A DNA stretch of 64,000 bases, taken from assembly GCA_949987705.1 (NCBI GenBank), contig OX465282.1:12822501-12886500 (forward strand), in the 5' to 3' direction. Shown here piece by piece: positions 12,801-24,800 of the stretch. The notes under the pieces are model-generated. The model saw only the letters and a list, made by a program, of their open reading frames with translations. It was not told the DNA's origin and did no database searches. The DNA is from Thereva unica. Taxonomy: Eukaryota; Arthropoda; Insecta; Diptera; Therevidae. The stretch's first letter is position 1; each line of letters starts with the position of its first letter. Made by a program: the position numbers and the translations under genes.

Positions 12801-15800
12801 TTACAATTGACAAATCTGAACTACAATTGATACTTTCTGAAATACAATTGACTAATCTGAATTACAATTGACGCTTTCTGAATTACAATTGGAAAAGTTG
12901 TAGAAAACTTTAAATCTCAAGAACTCTTATTATATTCTCAAGTTCTTGAGCTGACACAGGTAGGGATACGGAATCGGTATATGATACTCTACTCATAGGA
13001 GTATTTGGCTTTCGATACTCACATTATTACTTATAGCAGCGGTTTCCAAATTGTGGTACCAAATTACCTATAGTGAATAAAGAACGCGTTGAAATTGTAG
13101 GACTTTACATAGAAAACAATCGTTCAATTCTGAGTCTTCAGGCGTGCTTATCGTAAAAAATATGGGGGGAATTCGACGCCTTCATTCCCAGTTTGGTGGA
13201 GAGTTTCGATGAGTATGGGTTTATAGCCACTCGTCAGCGTCCCATTCGCCCTTGTCCGCGACACTCCAAGGAAGTTGTTGAAGCGGTAATTAAGAATGTT
13301 GTCGAGAACCTAAATGTGTAATATCGCCGACGATCTCAAGAGTTAAATGTGAGTGAAACGACTCTAAGGAGGTTATGAAACAAGATCTTCATCTCTTCCC
13401 TTACAAAGTGCGAGTAAGATCAATGATTGTTGCCAACGGACAAGCTGTCGCACGAGCCAGATTTTTTGGACAAAATGTTGATGCGGACGAAGTTCATTTT
13501 ACACTCTCTGGCGGAGTCAATAAACAAACCTGTCGAATTTGGGAAACAGAGAACTTACACGTCATCCATGAAACACTAATGCACGATGAGAAGTCACTGT
13601 TTGCGCCGGAGTGTGCACAAAAATCATCATCGGACCATTTTCTTCAAAATTCGAGAAACCCTCGACGACGCACATTTGGATGTTCGTGCACTTTGTGTGT
13701 CCGAAAACGCATGAAAAAGGTCTGATGAACCTTTTTTCAACAAGACGGCGCACCTTGCCGCCACACCGCAGCCACTATGATAAAGTGCTTGCAAAAAAAA
13801 AGTTTATACCAGCAAGCCTAAGACCATTGACCAACTCAAAGCTAACATGCGAGCCGAAGTAGCTGCTATAATGCCCGAAAAAAGCTGACTTTTGCGTATC
13901 AAATTGAGGTTAATCGACATTGTATTCAAAAACTGATTTGAAATACATAAATGATGTTCTAAACAAATCTTGGTCATTTGTCAAAATCGGCTAAACAATG
14001 TCGGAGTTATTTAATGTCGAAATGCCGAAGGTCTATATGGCGCACCCCATCCCAAGTAAAAATCAGACTCGCCCGTTCTTAGTCTAAAGTAACATTTACA
14101 ACGTCAAAATGCCTGCATGACACCCAAAACAGCCACGGTACGTCTGAGTAAAAAAATAGGACTCGCTCGCTACTTTTCCAAATACTGCCCACTACAGGCA
14201 CCAACGGAATAGTCCAAACGAAGCATGGTACGCTCATACTACTTGGTGACCATAATGCTAAAAAGGGTGCCATTAAGCATACTCAGTAGACCGGGTCTCG
14301 TTCGATTGCGCAGGTCAAACAGCATTGGACGTAGTTAGTACTTAGTCGGGGGACCGTTTAGTAAAACGTCATTCGCGTGTGGGATGGTCGATTACGAATA
14401 TATTCATATACGTAATAGAGCCATGCAGATAACTAGCAAGCGCATTTTTAGATTTTCATGCCGGTATCGGGAGCTTGCGTACCTCGAGGATGCATTTGTT
14501 CGCTATGCGTGCTAGTTTCGGGCGCGTATATGCTTTTCAAAAAATTAATCAACTAACTTTAATAACCACTGGCAATATCCTTTAATAAACACTGGCAACT
14601 TAAGTTTATATTGTTATTATTATTAAGTTGTAGGATTTGATCATGACCAATGGTAGAAGCCAAGTAAAGAATATTCGGAGCACTGCCCAGACCAATCAAT
14701 ATCTATAGTAGACTCCGCCACAGGGACAGCCTGGCGGCCTCCTTTTCAAGCTGGCGTTTGAGAAAGTGATCCGAGATTTGGGGGCACAGCGAAGGGCATA
14801 ATTCTCAGCAATTCCGCCCAATTACTGAATTATGCAGACCTGGGGTGGAAGCACGTAAGTTGTTTCTATCGACTTCTTCATACAAATATTCAAGATTTTT
14901 GTATGAAAAGGTCGATTGAAACAACTTACGTGCTACCACCCCTGATTGAAGTGAATGGTAGAATATAAAAGCTGTACAGGGCGCTTTCATCCAGATTGAG
15001 CGGGTGGTCCCACAATCAAGGTAGAGAAGCGCGAATTTGAAGTAGTCAAATCATTTACCTACCTTGGGTCAGTAGTAACAGCCGACAATAACATGGCACC
15101 GGAAATTCGCAGACGGCTCCTTATGTAGTTGTAGTTCTAAACGCAGGGTTCAAATGCAGGGTTCATCGCCACCTTCTTCAACACCCCTTCGAACCCTCAT
15201 AACCCTTAAACTATTCCCCCGTACTAAGCTTGCTGCTATACATTGCACCATGACGTGAAAAACGGCATAACGGACTTGTAGTAGAAAGGGTGATTCCTGA
15301 GCTTAGAACTGCCACATAAAAAAAGGGGCCCAATACACGAGCTTTTCATCCAACCATGCCACGCCAAAACAACCACAATTTGTATGCGCTTAAAATCTCG
15401 AGGTTGGATAGAGAGCTCGTACATTGGACCCTTTTTATCTAGCAGTTCGGATCGTGTCCCGTCGGTGTGGAAGAGAGCGATCATTGTGTAATTTTTGAAG
15501 AAGGGCGACAGTCGGCGAAAGTCATACAATCAGTAGTATTTGCGAAAATCATACAATCAAAGCAGCAGAAACATCGAGAGCAAACGATCCAGAAAGAACA
15601 AGCTGGATTTAGACCACATCAAGGATGCATTGATCAAGTATTCGCTCTCCGTCAGCTAATGGAAGCGGAAAACAAACTGTCGTCGTTATCTTCGATTTTG
15701 AACCAGCTTTCGATTGCAACAGCTTGTGAAGAGCCATTGAAACCGAATACGTGCCATTGAAAACCATCCAACTTCTCCAAGCGTCGTACGATGGCTCAAC

Positions 15801-18800
15801 CAGTAGCGTTCGTATTCGAAGCGACTAATCCAAGGAATTCCCGATTCAAACAGGTATACGATAAGGAGACGTTGTTTCGCCACTTCTCTTTAACGTTGTG
15901 ATCGACGCGTTTATGCGTGAAGCATTCGATGGCCGACGCGGAGCTCGATACGGCGACAACAACTTCGTAACCGACTTGATGCTCGCCGACACGTATGCCG
16001 AAGCAACAGATATCATATACGACATTTCTCGCATTAAAATTCAATGCGGAGAAGACAAAAGTGCGTATAACGCACGGATCGAAAGCCAGTGTTCACTTCG
16101 ATGGAGCCCAAATCGAACAGGTCCGGATACTCAAATAGCATTGGTTGAGAAAAAGAAAGTGACGCAGCCGCATCGGTCAGGCAACAGCAACATTCACCTC
16201 GCTCAAGTCGACTACTGGTGGTTAGGACATGTTTGCCGAATGGATGAAAACCCCTTGCCACGTAAACTTCTCTGACGAGACCGCCCGGCATACTGGAGAA
16301 TGCAGCGATCGGTACCGAAGAAAACCTGGCTAAAGAACATCGAGGGCGACTTAAAGAATCGATGATTATCAGTTACCGAGGCTTGAGACGTCGCTAAAAA
16401 TCATCAAGGATGGAAACAAATGGAGTTCGAGACCTAGCGGCTGCAACTACAGCGTATTCGTTGCGGGGATGTCCTGCTCGGACCGCCAGCTAATGGATCA
16501 AAGAAGAACAAAGACTATGGATAGGTAATGCCTAACGAGATGCGGAACGGAACCCGACAAAGATAGTGCTGGGGGAAGTACCGTCAAGAAAACGGAGACC
16601 AGGTCGGCCTAAGAAAAGATGTATAGATGACGTCGAGGATGACTTGAGACAGTTGGGAATAGGAATCTGGAAAAGTCGGTCCATAGATCGACAATCATAG
16701 AGGCGACTGCTGAAAGAAGCCAAGGCCAACATTAGGCTGTGGAGCTCCTGATGATGATAAGATCAATGGATGAAATTGGAAACAACGACGAATATTTAAG
16801 CAGTCAAAGAAGATGTACGCTAAAATTGCTGGTGGTGTTATTTGCATCTGCTTATCTCTTTGTTAAATCTATAGCTGAAATGAAGCCCTGTGACCAATGC
16901 CAAAACAAAAGTTGTTTGGCCACCAAAGGGAGACGGTGCACAGGTAGGTAAAGATGAAAAGACTGTTTGAAAAGAAAATTTAAAGGTTTTTTTTTTTAAC
17001 TTCCCAGTATAGGAATTCAACGTATTTTCATCTTTCAAGGTCCCAGGAGCATTTTAAGCAAAAAATTGGGAGGAAGTATGTGTGTGTGTGTGTATGTGCG
17101 TACGGATGTGGTCATTTTTTCCTGCACGATATCGCCCGAACCAAAACTGATATCGACTTCGTTGAGGTGTTGTTCGAAGCGTATTAACCGAAATATGATC
17201 TGAAAAGAATTTCATGAAATTCGGTCCAGCCGTTTTTTTGTTTGAGCGACGTAAGTGATTTTTGTACCTGCACGATATCGCCCGAACCACGAAAGATACT
17301 GACTTACTTGAGGTGCCGTTCGAAGCATATTAGTGACAATATTATTTGAAAAGATTTTTATAATATTCGGTCCAGCGGTTTTTTGGTTTAAATGACTTAA
17401 GTGATTTTTGTACCTGCACGATATCGCGCGAACTATAAAAGATATCGACTTAGTTGAGGTGCCGTTCGAAGAGTATTAACCAAAATATGATCTGAAAAGA
17501 TTTTCATAAAATTCGGTCGAGCCGTTTTTTTGTTTAAGCGGCGTAAGTGATTTTTGTACCTACACGATATGGCCCGAACCACAAAAGATATTGACTTACT
17601 TGAGGTGCCGTTCGAAGCGTATTAGCGACAATATAATCTGAAAATATTTGTATAATATTCGGTCCAGCGGGTTTTTGGTTTAAATGACTTAAGTGATTTT
17701 TGTACCTGTACGATACCGCGCGAACTAAAAACTATATCGACTTCATTGAGGTGCCGAAAAACATTATTACATCAATTTTATATACATTTTCGTCATCCTA
17801 ATCTTGTAAGTGCGCACATTTAGTTTGACATTTTAGCGAAAATATTGATAAACAATTGTGACAAATTCTCGGTATTATGCATATATTCTATATTGCCTAT
17901 TGTTCATTTATTATTAAAATATCCAATCATAATATTCAACATCCGTCATACTGGGAAGTTGATCGTGTGGACCGAAAGGGTCGAACCCACATCCCAACTA
18001 GTTTTGGATTTTATTAATCTTGTTTTTTTTTATGTGAAAGACTAGAGTCTCAGGGAAGACCCTTTATACTGTCGACAATCTATTTTCTTCATATAGAGTG
18101 CAATGTCGAACAGCAGCTCTAGTCGGGGAAGGAAGGAGCTGCCACAACCTACCCGCGATATTTTTCAGTCCACCTACTTCCAACCATTACTATTGCGACT
18201 TTGACATCGGGGCATCGAGAAACAGCTCGCTGGAGTGTTATGCCTCCTGAAACGAGTTGAATCTCATCAACCAACCGATGACATGCGCTTTGGCGGAGCG
18301 GGGAAGGGCTAAGGAAGGCTATGACAAGAGGAATCAGGAATGTAAAGAGGGAAGAAGAAAGAAGGAAAGTTATGTAGGTGGGAAATTGGAAAAGGCGAAG
18401 GACCGTGGGGCTTGCCCGGGAATCGAACCCAGGACCTCTCGGATAGTAGCTAGACGCCTTACTCCGTAGGCTACCGAGGCCCCCCACCAGGTTGGTGGAG
18501 GTAATGAAGAAAGCGAATCGTTAAGGAGAGAAGCTCGCATATTTTGCCAAGCTCGCATAAATTGCCAAGGCCCAACAGGCCCAGAAACCGCAATTCGTTC
18601 GAAGGACAAAGGAAGTTACCAATTACGCCCCTACGAAATACGTTGCTGCGCAGAGAACACAGTTTGGTACTGGAATGAAGCTGCGAAACAAATTTTTAGG
18701 TCCATTAAACGAATATTAGGACAAGATTTTTAATAGCTGGAAAGTTAACTGGACAAAAGTCACAAAGAACGGCAAAAGTAGCTGAAGCCCAATTACTAGG

Positions 18801-21800
18801 AGGACGGTCGTGTGAATTGCCGCTGTAAAGATCCTAACTTACTTATTGTTAGTTTAACAGTTTTTTAGATCGACTCGTTGATGCAAGACGCAGGCTTGTT
18901 ACGTTGCTTGAAAATAGATTGATTCCTTGATTTGCGGATCTTACATATATGAAATTTATGAAATATGTGCGCTTCCCTGGCGCTACCATCACCAAAATGT
19001 GTTGAATTTCTTTTCTGATATATGTATATTCAAAATAACTTAATAGGAACTTAAATCTTGACGAAAATCATAATAAATATAGTGGAATGTAAAATAATAA
19101 AATAAATAAGATTGTTAAGGAAAATCAAGGTATTGAAAGTTGACATTTTAAATCCCGTAAAAATAGTGTTAATTAAAATATTTATTTCATTATTTTTTTT
19201 TAAATATTATCGAACAAAGAATAAATTGTCTTAAAAATGTGTTTTTTTGTTAACAAAAGTATCTTAAAAATTGTACAATTCCTAATTTAATTATTTTGAA
19301 TTTTACCTAAAAAAAAATAACTTTTTTTTTTAAATAAAATATTTAACGAACAACTTTTTTTCTCTTATCATTGGACAAAACAAACGTTACATTAAAAACA
19401 GAAAGAAAATTTTTAATCAGGCAAACTTACCCGATTCATCCCAGTCTTTACATAGAAGTGGATCGAAGGCTTCTAGAACACTAACGCGAGAACTGGAAGA
19501 CGACAAACAAATATAAAGAACAAGTTAAGTTAAAGATTTACTGTTAAAAATAAAAAAATACTAAAAAATAATATTCGAAAAAATATTCCATACTTGTCTT
19601 CATGTCCGAGATCAATTAGGTCATCACTGCCCACAAGTTTCTTTGGTCTTCGCACAATATCACTGCCAGTTTTTGAGCTACCTGGAAGACTTCCGCTGGT
19701 GCTTGGTGCAGGTGATGTCCGATTTGCTGGCGTATTTAAGCTAGACACACTCGAGACTGATGCAGATTTTGGAATTTGAGAGATTTGGTGATGATTCGCA
19801 GGCGGCATCGGAGGTTGTTGTTGTTGTTGAAATTGATTTGGCATAAACTGCTTTAATAAAAAAATATATATTTTTGTTATCAATTAACCATATACAAGAA
19901 AACAGTAGATGTATGTACTTCTGTACGCGCATTAGTAGTTATACTTCTTTGGCGTGATTTTAAGACTAAATTTTAATTTGCATAAAAATAATTTTTGGAT
20001 CTTTTTATTTTCGTTTGCGTTTGCCACTAGTCGACTCATTAGGCCTAACTACAATGGTCAAGACAGGCTTAAGATCCCTCATCAAATTCTCTTAAGACTG
20101 GCTAATTTTCTGTCAAAACGTAATGAATGTTAAGCTTTATACTATGCACCAAAAGCTGGATTAGCTTTTATCTACGTGATAATACTGCGCAGCATTTTGG
20201 TCGGCTAATCTCCGGCATTTCAAAAGGACATGGTTTGTGTTCTCTATCACATTGAGGAATGCTTGGTATTGTGTGGACTCATCTTGTCCGAACCGATAGA
20301 GGTATGCCCTCGTAACTCACCTCTCCACGCTCTCTCGTGACCTATCCTTCCACGTTTGTTATGAGCCTGTAGGCTCACCGACTTTGGGTAGACTCATTCT
20401 ACTTCCTTTGCCCCTACTGCAATAGACGTCACTTCTAAATTATGTTTACTTTCCGCTGCTTCTTCTTCTTGTGCTTATGGTTACTCAATTGAATTGAGCG
20501 GGTTATACAGGAGACACACTAGCACCCTTAATCCAGATTATGACGTCAAAATGACCGCAACAGATACGCTGCTGTCGGTGCCGCTGGGTCTCGAACTCTA
20601 TTCACGATTCGTTTTCATTCTTCCCGGTTTTTGGCGACGTTTCGAGCCGCGGTAACTGATGACCGTTGATTCTTTAGGTCACCCTCGATATTCTTTAGCC
20701 AGGTTTTCTTCGGTGCCGATCGCTGGATTCTCCAGCCTGCGGGGCGGTCTCGCCAGAGAAGTTTACGTGGCAAGGGGTCATCATCCATTCGGCAAACATG
20801 TCCAAACCACCGTAGTCGACGTTTTTGTATTTCTTCTTCGATCAGTTGGAAGACCTCGAGCTTCTTAACGTCCAGTTTGAGCAGTGTCCACGTTTCAGCT
20901 CCATAAAGAAGAATTGGAAGGATCAACTTTCGGCGTACTTTTGTTTTTATGGAAATATTTGTTCGTTTCCATATGCACCACTTGAGCGAGGCGAATGTTG
21001 CTGTTGCCTGTACGATGCGGCTGTGAACATCGGTCGTCGATGCTACTTTCGTTTCCTCAACCAATGATCCCAAATATTTGAACCTCGAAACCTGTTCGAT
21101 TTCGGTATAAAATATATGAAAATAAAATGGAGTCTACGTCATTCTGACGTCACAACCCGGATTGAGTGTGCTAGTGCGATGAGGGTATTAAGGTAACTGA
21201 AATATCTTACGAAGAGTTTCATACTAAGGGCATTAACGTATCACGCAAATATAGCATCAATGATGGTGCCGTGTCGTGCTTTTGAAACCAATCGGTCATT
21301 ATATTTATGGTTAGAATTACATGATTTTGGAGAAATTTAATAGGTTGACCCGAATCTTCGCCTCTGCCAGAAAATTCTTTTCATTTTTGTGTATGACCAT
21401 AATACTTGCTAAAAAATTAGATTTTTGATATTTGAGTCATTTATACTGCTATAACAACTTGTAAATTTAAACTGTTTCACAGAGCTAACCTCTCAACCGT
21501 TAAAAATTGATACTGGAGTCCGCCAAGGCTCCATTCTAGGCCCTAAGCTTTTCAATACACGACTTCCCCCACAAAATTCCTCTCCTTAACATAACTTGCA
21601 TACAATACTCTGACGATACACTTGTTTGAAGAACTCCAAACACACGTCAACAAAATAATAGATTTACCTAGATAAATGGAATATAGAAATAAATCAGGGG
21701 AAACGTTTAATAGCTTGCTTCAGGAGTCCCTCAGTTAAAGGACATAGAAACGCCCCGCGGGAATCAAAACTCTGCAAAATAACCATTAATTGTCACCCAA

Positions 21801-24800
21801 TTAAGTTGAAATATTTTATGAAGTATCTGGGAGTCCAGATACACCACAGATTAAAATGGAGTCCACTCCAGACTCAAACTGAAAAACACTCGTATAATAG
21901 TACGACCAGTACTAACCTAAGCATTCCTTATATGGTGTCCAGTATCCCCACAGGTGGCAAATGAGTTACAGGTATTCGAAAGGAAAATACGTAATACACC
22001 AATCCTGTCATACATGTTCCAGCTAATGCAAAACAGACTTCGCCATCTAATCATGAACACGAATGAATTGGTAAGAAAAATAGTCAATGAAGGCATTGTG
22101 AAAGCGGCAGAGTTAGCGAGTAAACTCACGCCAAACGAAATTTAAATGAATAGTAAACTAGAGTTGAGCCGGATTTACATGAGGCAGTACATTTGTCCCT
22201 TACACGGTGGTAAATTGTACGAGACCTCAATTTTTTTAAATGTCCCGGTTCAAAAATAATGTCCTATTGATATATGAGCGTGTATCAAGATAAATAAAGC
22301 GAGGTGGAATTGTAAATTACGTAGTGGAAATACATTTCTTACTTTTTTGCGGCAGTAAAAATCCAATTTTAACTGCGACGAGATGAGATTGTAAGCAGGA
22401 ACAGGAGAGACATTTCTGACTTTTTGCTTCAGTAAAATATCCCATTTTAACCGCGGCGAGGTGAGATTGTACATTGTACTTTTATTGCTACAATAAAATA
22501 TCCAATTTGAACTACAAGAAGGTGGACTTGTAAACAGGAACTGGAGAGGAGAGACACTTCTTACTTTTTTTTGCGGCATTAAAATAACCAACTTGAGATT
22601 AGGCGAGGTAAGATTGTAAACACGAATTGGAGAGACATTTCTTGCTTCTTTTACGGTAGTAAAATATCAAATTGATGGGGTGAGATTGTAAATATGAGCT
22701 GAAGAGCCATTTCTTACATTTTTTGAGGGAGTGAAGTTTTGTAATGAAGAGATATTTCTTACATTTTTTGAGGGAGGAAAATTTTGTATTGGAGAGATTT
22801 TTTACTTCTTTTGCGGCAGCAAAATATCCATTAGCTTTTTTTTAAATTCAAGGAATCAAGAGTCAAATTAATTAAGTGAGTGTTTTCATTAACTTGATGC
22901 AAATCGGCTGTTTTTTTGTCCACTCAAGTAATATGACAATAGTGCGACGATGTCCCTACACCTACATACTCATGGGCCGTTTAATGTTTTTTTTTCATTT
23001 ACTTGTTTTTGTCATTTTGGCATTACAATACCACCTCGCCTCATTTGAAGTATGACATTGTTCTAGCTCAAAAGAGAAAAGAGGCAACTCTTACAACCTC
23101 ATTTTAAAATCGTGTCCTACCCAACATTATAGTAAACTACGAGCGAACTAGAAATTAAGTATACTGGTAAAATACCTCTGAAAAATGTAAGTCAGCGATA
23201 CAAAAATAAAAGCACAGCCAGTTTAGCGCGGTTAATATGCTTGTGCCTTAAACACTACGAATCTTCCTATGCCCACGAAAAACCCAACTTACGCTTAGCG
23301 GATTAATCGAACATGAAATTTATTTCCCTCCATAGCCTCGGCATAAAGATCCCCTCACCCATCGACATCGTGAACTGGCATCGGCTACGAATTAATAATG
23401 ATAATCCCAAGACCGGTTCTACACATTCAACGTTGCATTCCACTTTTTGACGCTCAATTCTGTCGCTCGTGTCTACACATATCAACTTTTCAAGAAGAAG
23501 ATCGAAAGGCTCGGCTGTCACTGCTATCCGTGTACACTCATATTCATACATATTCGCACTTAAGAAGAGTACTATATCAATCTAGATCTTCAAACATTAT
23601 ATTCGTGAAAACTATCTGGTTTAAATCTATAAAGACCTGTATACAGGTTCGCAGCGTAGATCAGTAACAGGGGATGATTCCTCTAATTCCTCGTTTTTCT
23701 TAGACCTCTGATCGAAATTCCTGATTCAAAGGTGCCCACCGATCTATTAGCCTCTTAGTTCTCAAATTTTTGAGAAATTTAGATCAATGACAATAACAAT
23801 ATTTTTAATTGTTAACTTTTGAATTATATCATTAATTATTTGCTCAATGACAATAACTAATTTCAAATTTGTTAGCTTATGAACTTATAAAGTAGGACTT
23901 AGTGCCTTCTAAACGTCTGACGAACTTTACTTAAACTAATTGAAGACCATCCCCCTACTGATCTGGCCCATCAGTCTGGGATTGACGATTACAGAGAGTT
24001 TTTTTTTTCTTCATCACAAGAAAATAACTAAGGCCAATTAAAAAAGTTGTACATCAAAGACTCATGGTCAATATAGCGTCAAAGCTCGATCACTAAGGGA
24101 CCCGCTGGGGTACACTAGCCTTGGCTAGTTAATTGAAAACAACAACAACATATTCGCACACTCATAAAAATGTTGAACATAAACACAAAAGCTGAACGCA
24201 AATTTCCATCCCATTCTGAGCTGCTTTCCATTTTCCTTTCAACTCTAGTCTGTTTCAAACTTTGCATTGGAGTGAAAGAGAAAAAAAGTTGAACGTCAAA
24301 AAATTGGATAAAAAGTTGAATGTGTAGAATCGGTCCAATGCCCTTGAAAATGGGAGTTGAAATGCTTGCCCTCCATTGCCTCCACCCCTTCGCCCATATC
24401 CTCCATGCTCCGCCTTCTCGGATTCCTGTGTTGCGAATTTCTCAAAATTTACTCTCATAATATTTTCAAAACGCGCCTAAAGAAGTATAACTTCAAAAAA
24501 TAAACAATAAAATCACCTGAGGCACTTGAACTACAGCGCTTTGCGGATTTGCTACAAAATTTGTCGATTGCGTATTATTAGCTAGATCTATATTAATTGG
24601 CTGTTGCGATTGAGAATTAGATGGGAATAGATGCATTTGAAAACCATACGCTGGCGGTGGTGGAAAATTGAATGGTACCATCGGTGTTGGGCCAGGCTGC
24701 ATATAGTGTGGCACTTGCGGCTTATATGCGCCAGCATATGGCTGCTGCTGCATACTATATAATTGATTCAAAGTTTCTGTTGTTAATGGAGTCTTTTGGG

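Larger units (their letters stand above)
11586..12905. mobile_element. TIR element with iterated termini carrying a LINE fragment
   Basis: The ends are inverted copies built from an iterated motif: caattgtaattcag several times on the left (11600-12030) and ctgaattacaattg on the right (12795-12900), with outer ttctac..ttttccaattg. The left arm is interrupted by the GGGGCCG MITE at 11634-11964. The interior holds the LINE C fragment at 12229. No transposase is present. Confidence 0.65.

Noticed and set aside
18406..18484. Functional tRNA gene
   Set aside because: It has A and B boxes and a near-complete acceptor stem, but no clear anticodon arm, and it continues into a SINE body with a LINE-like tail and poly(A).
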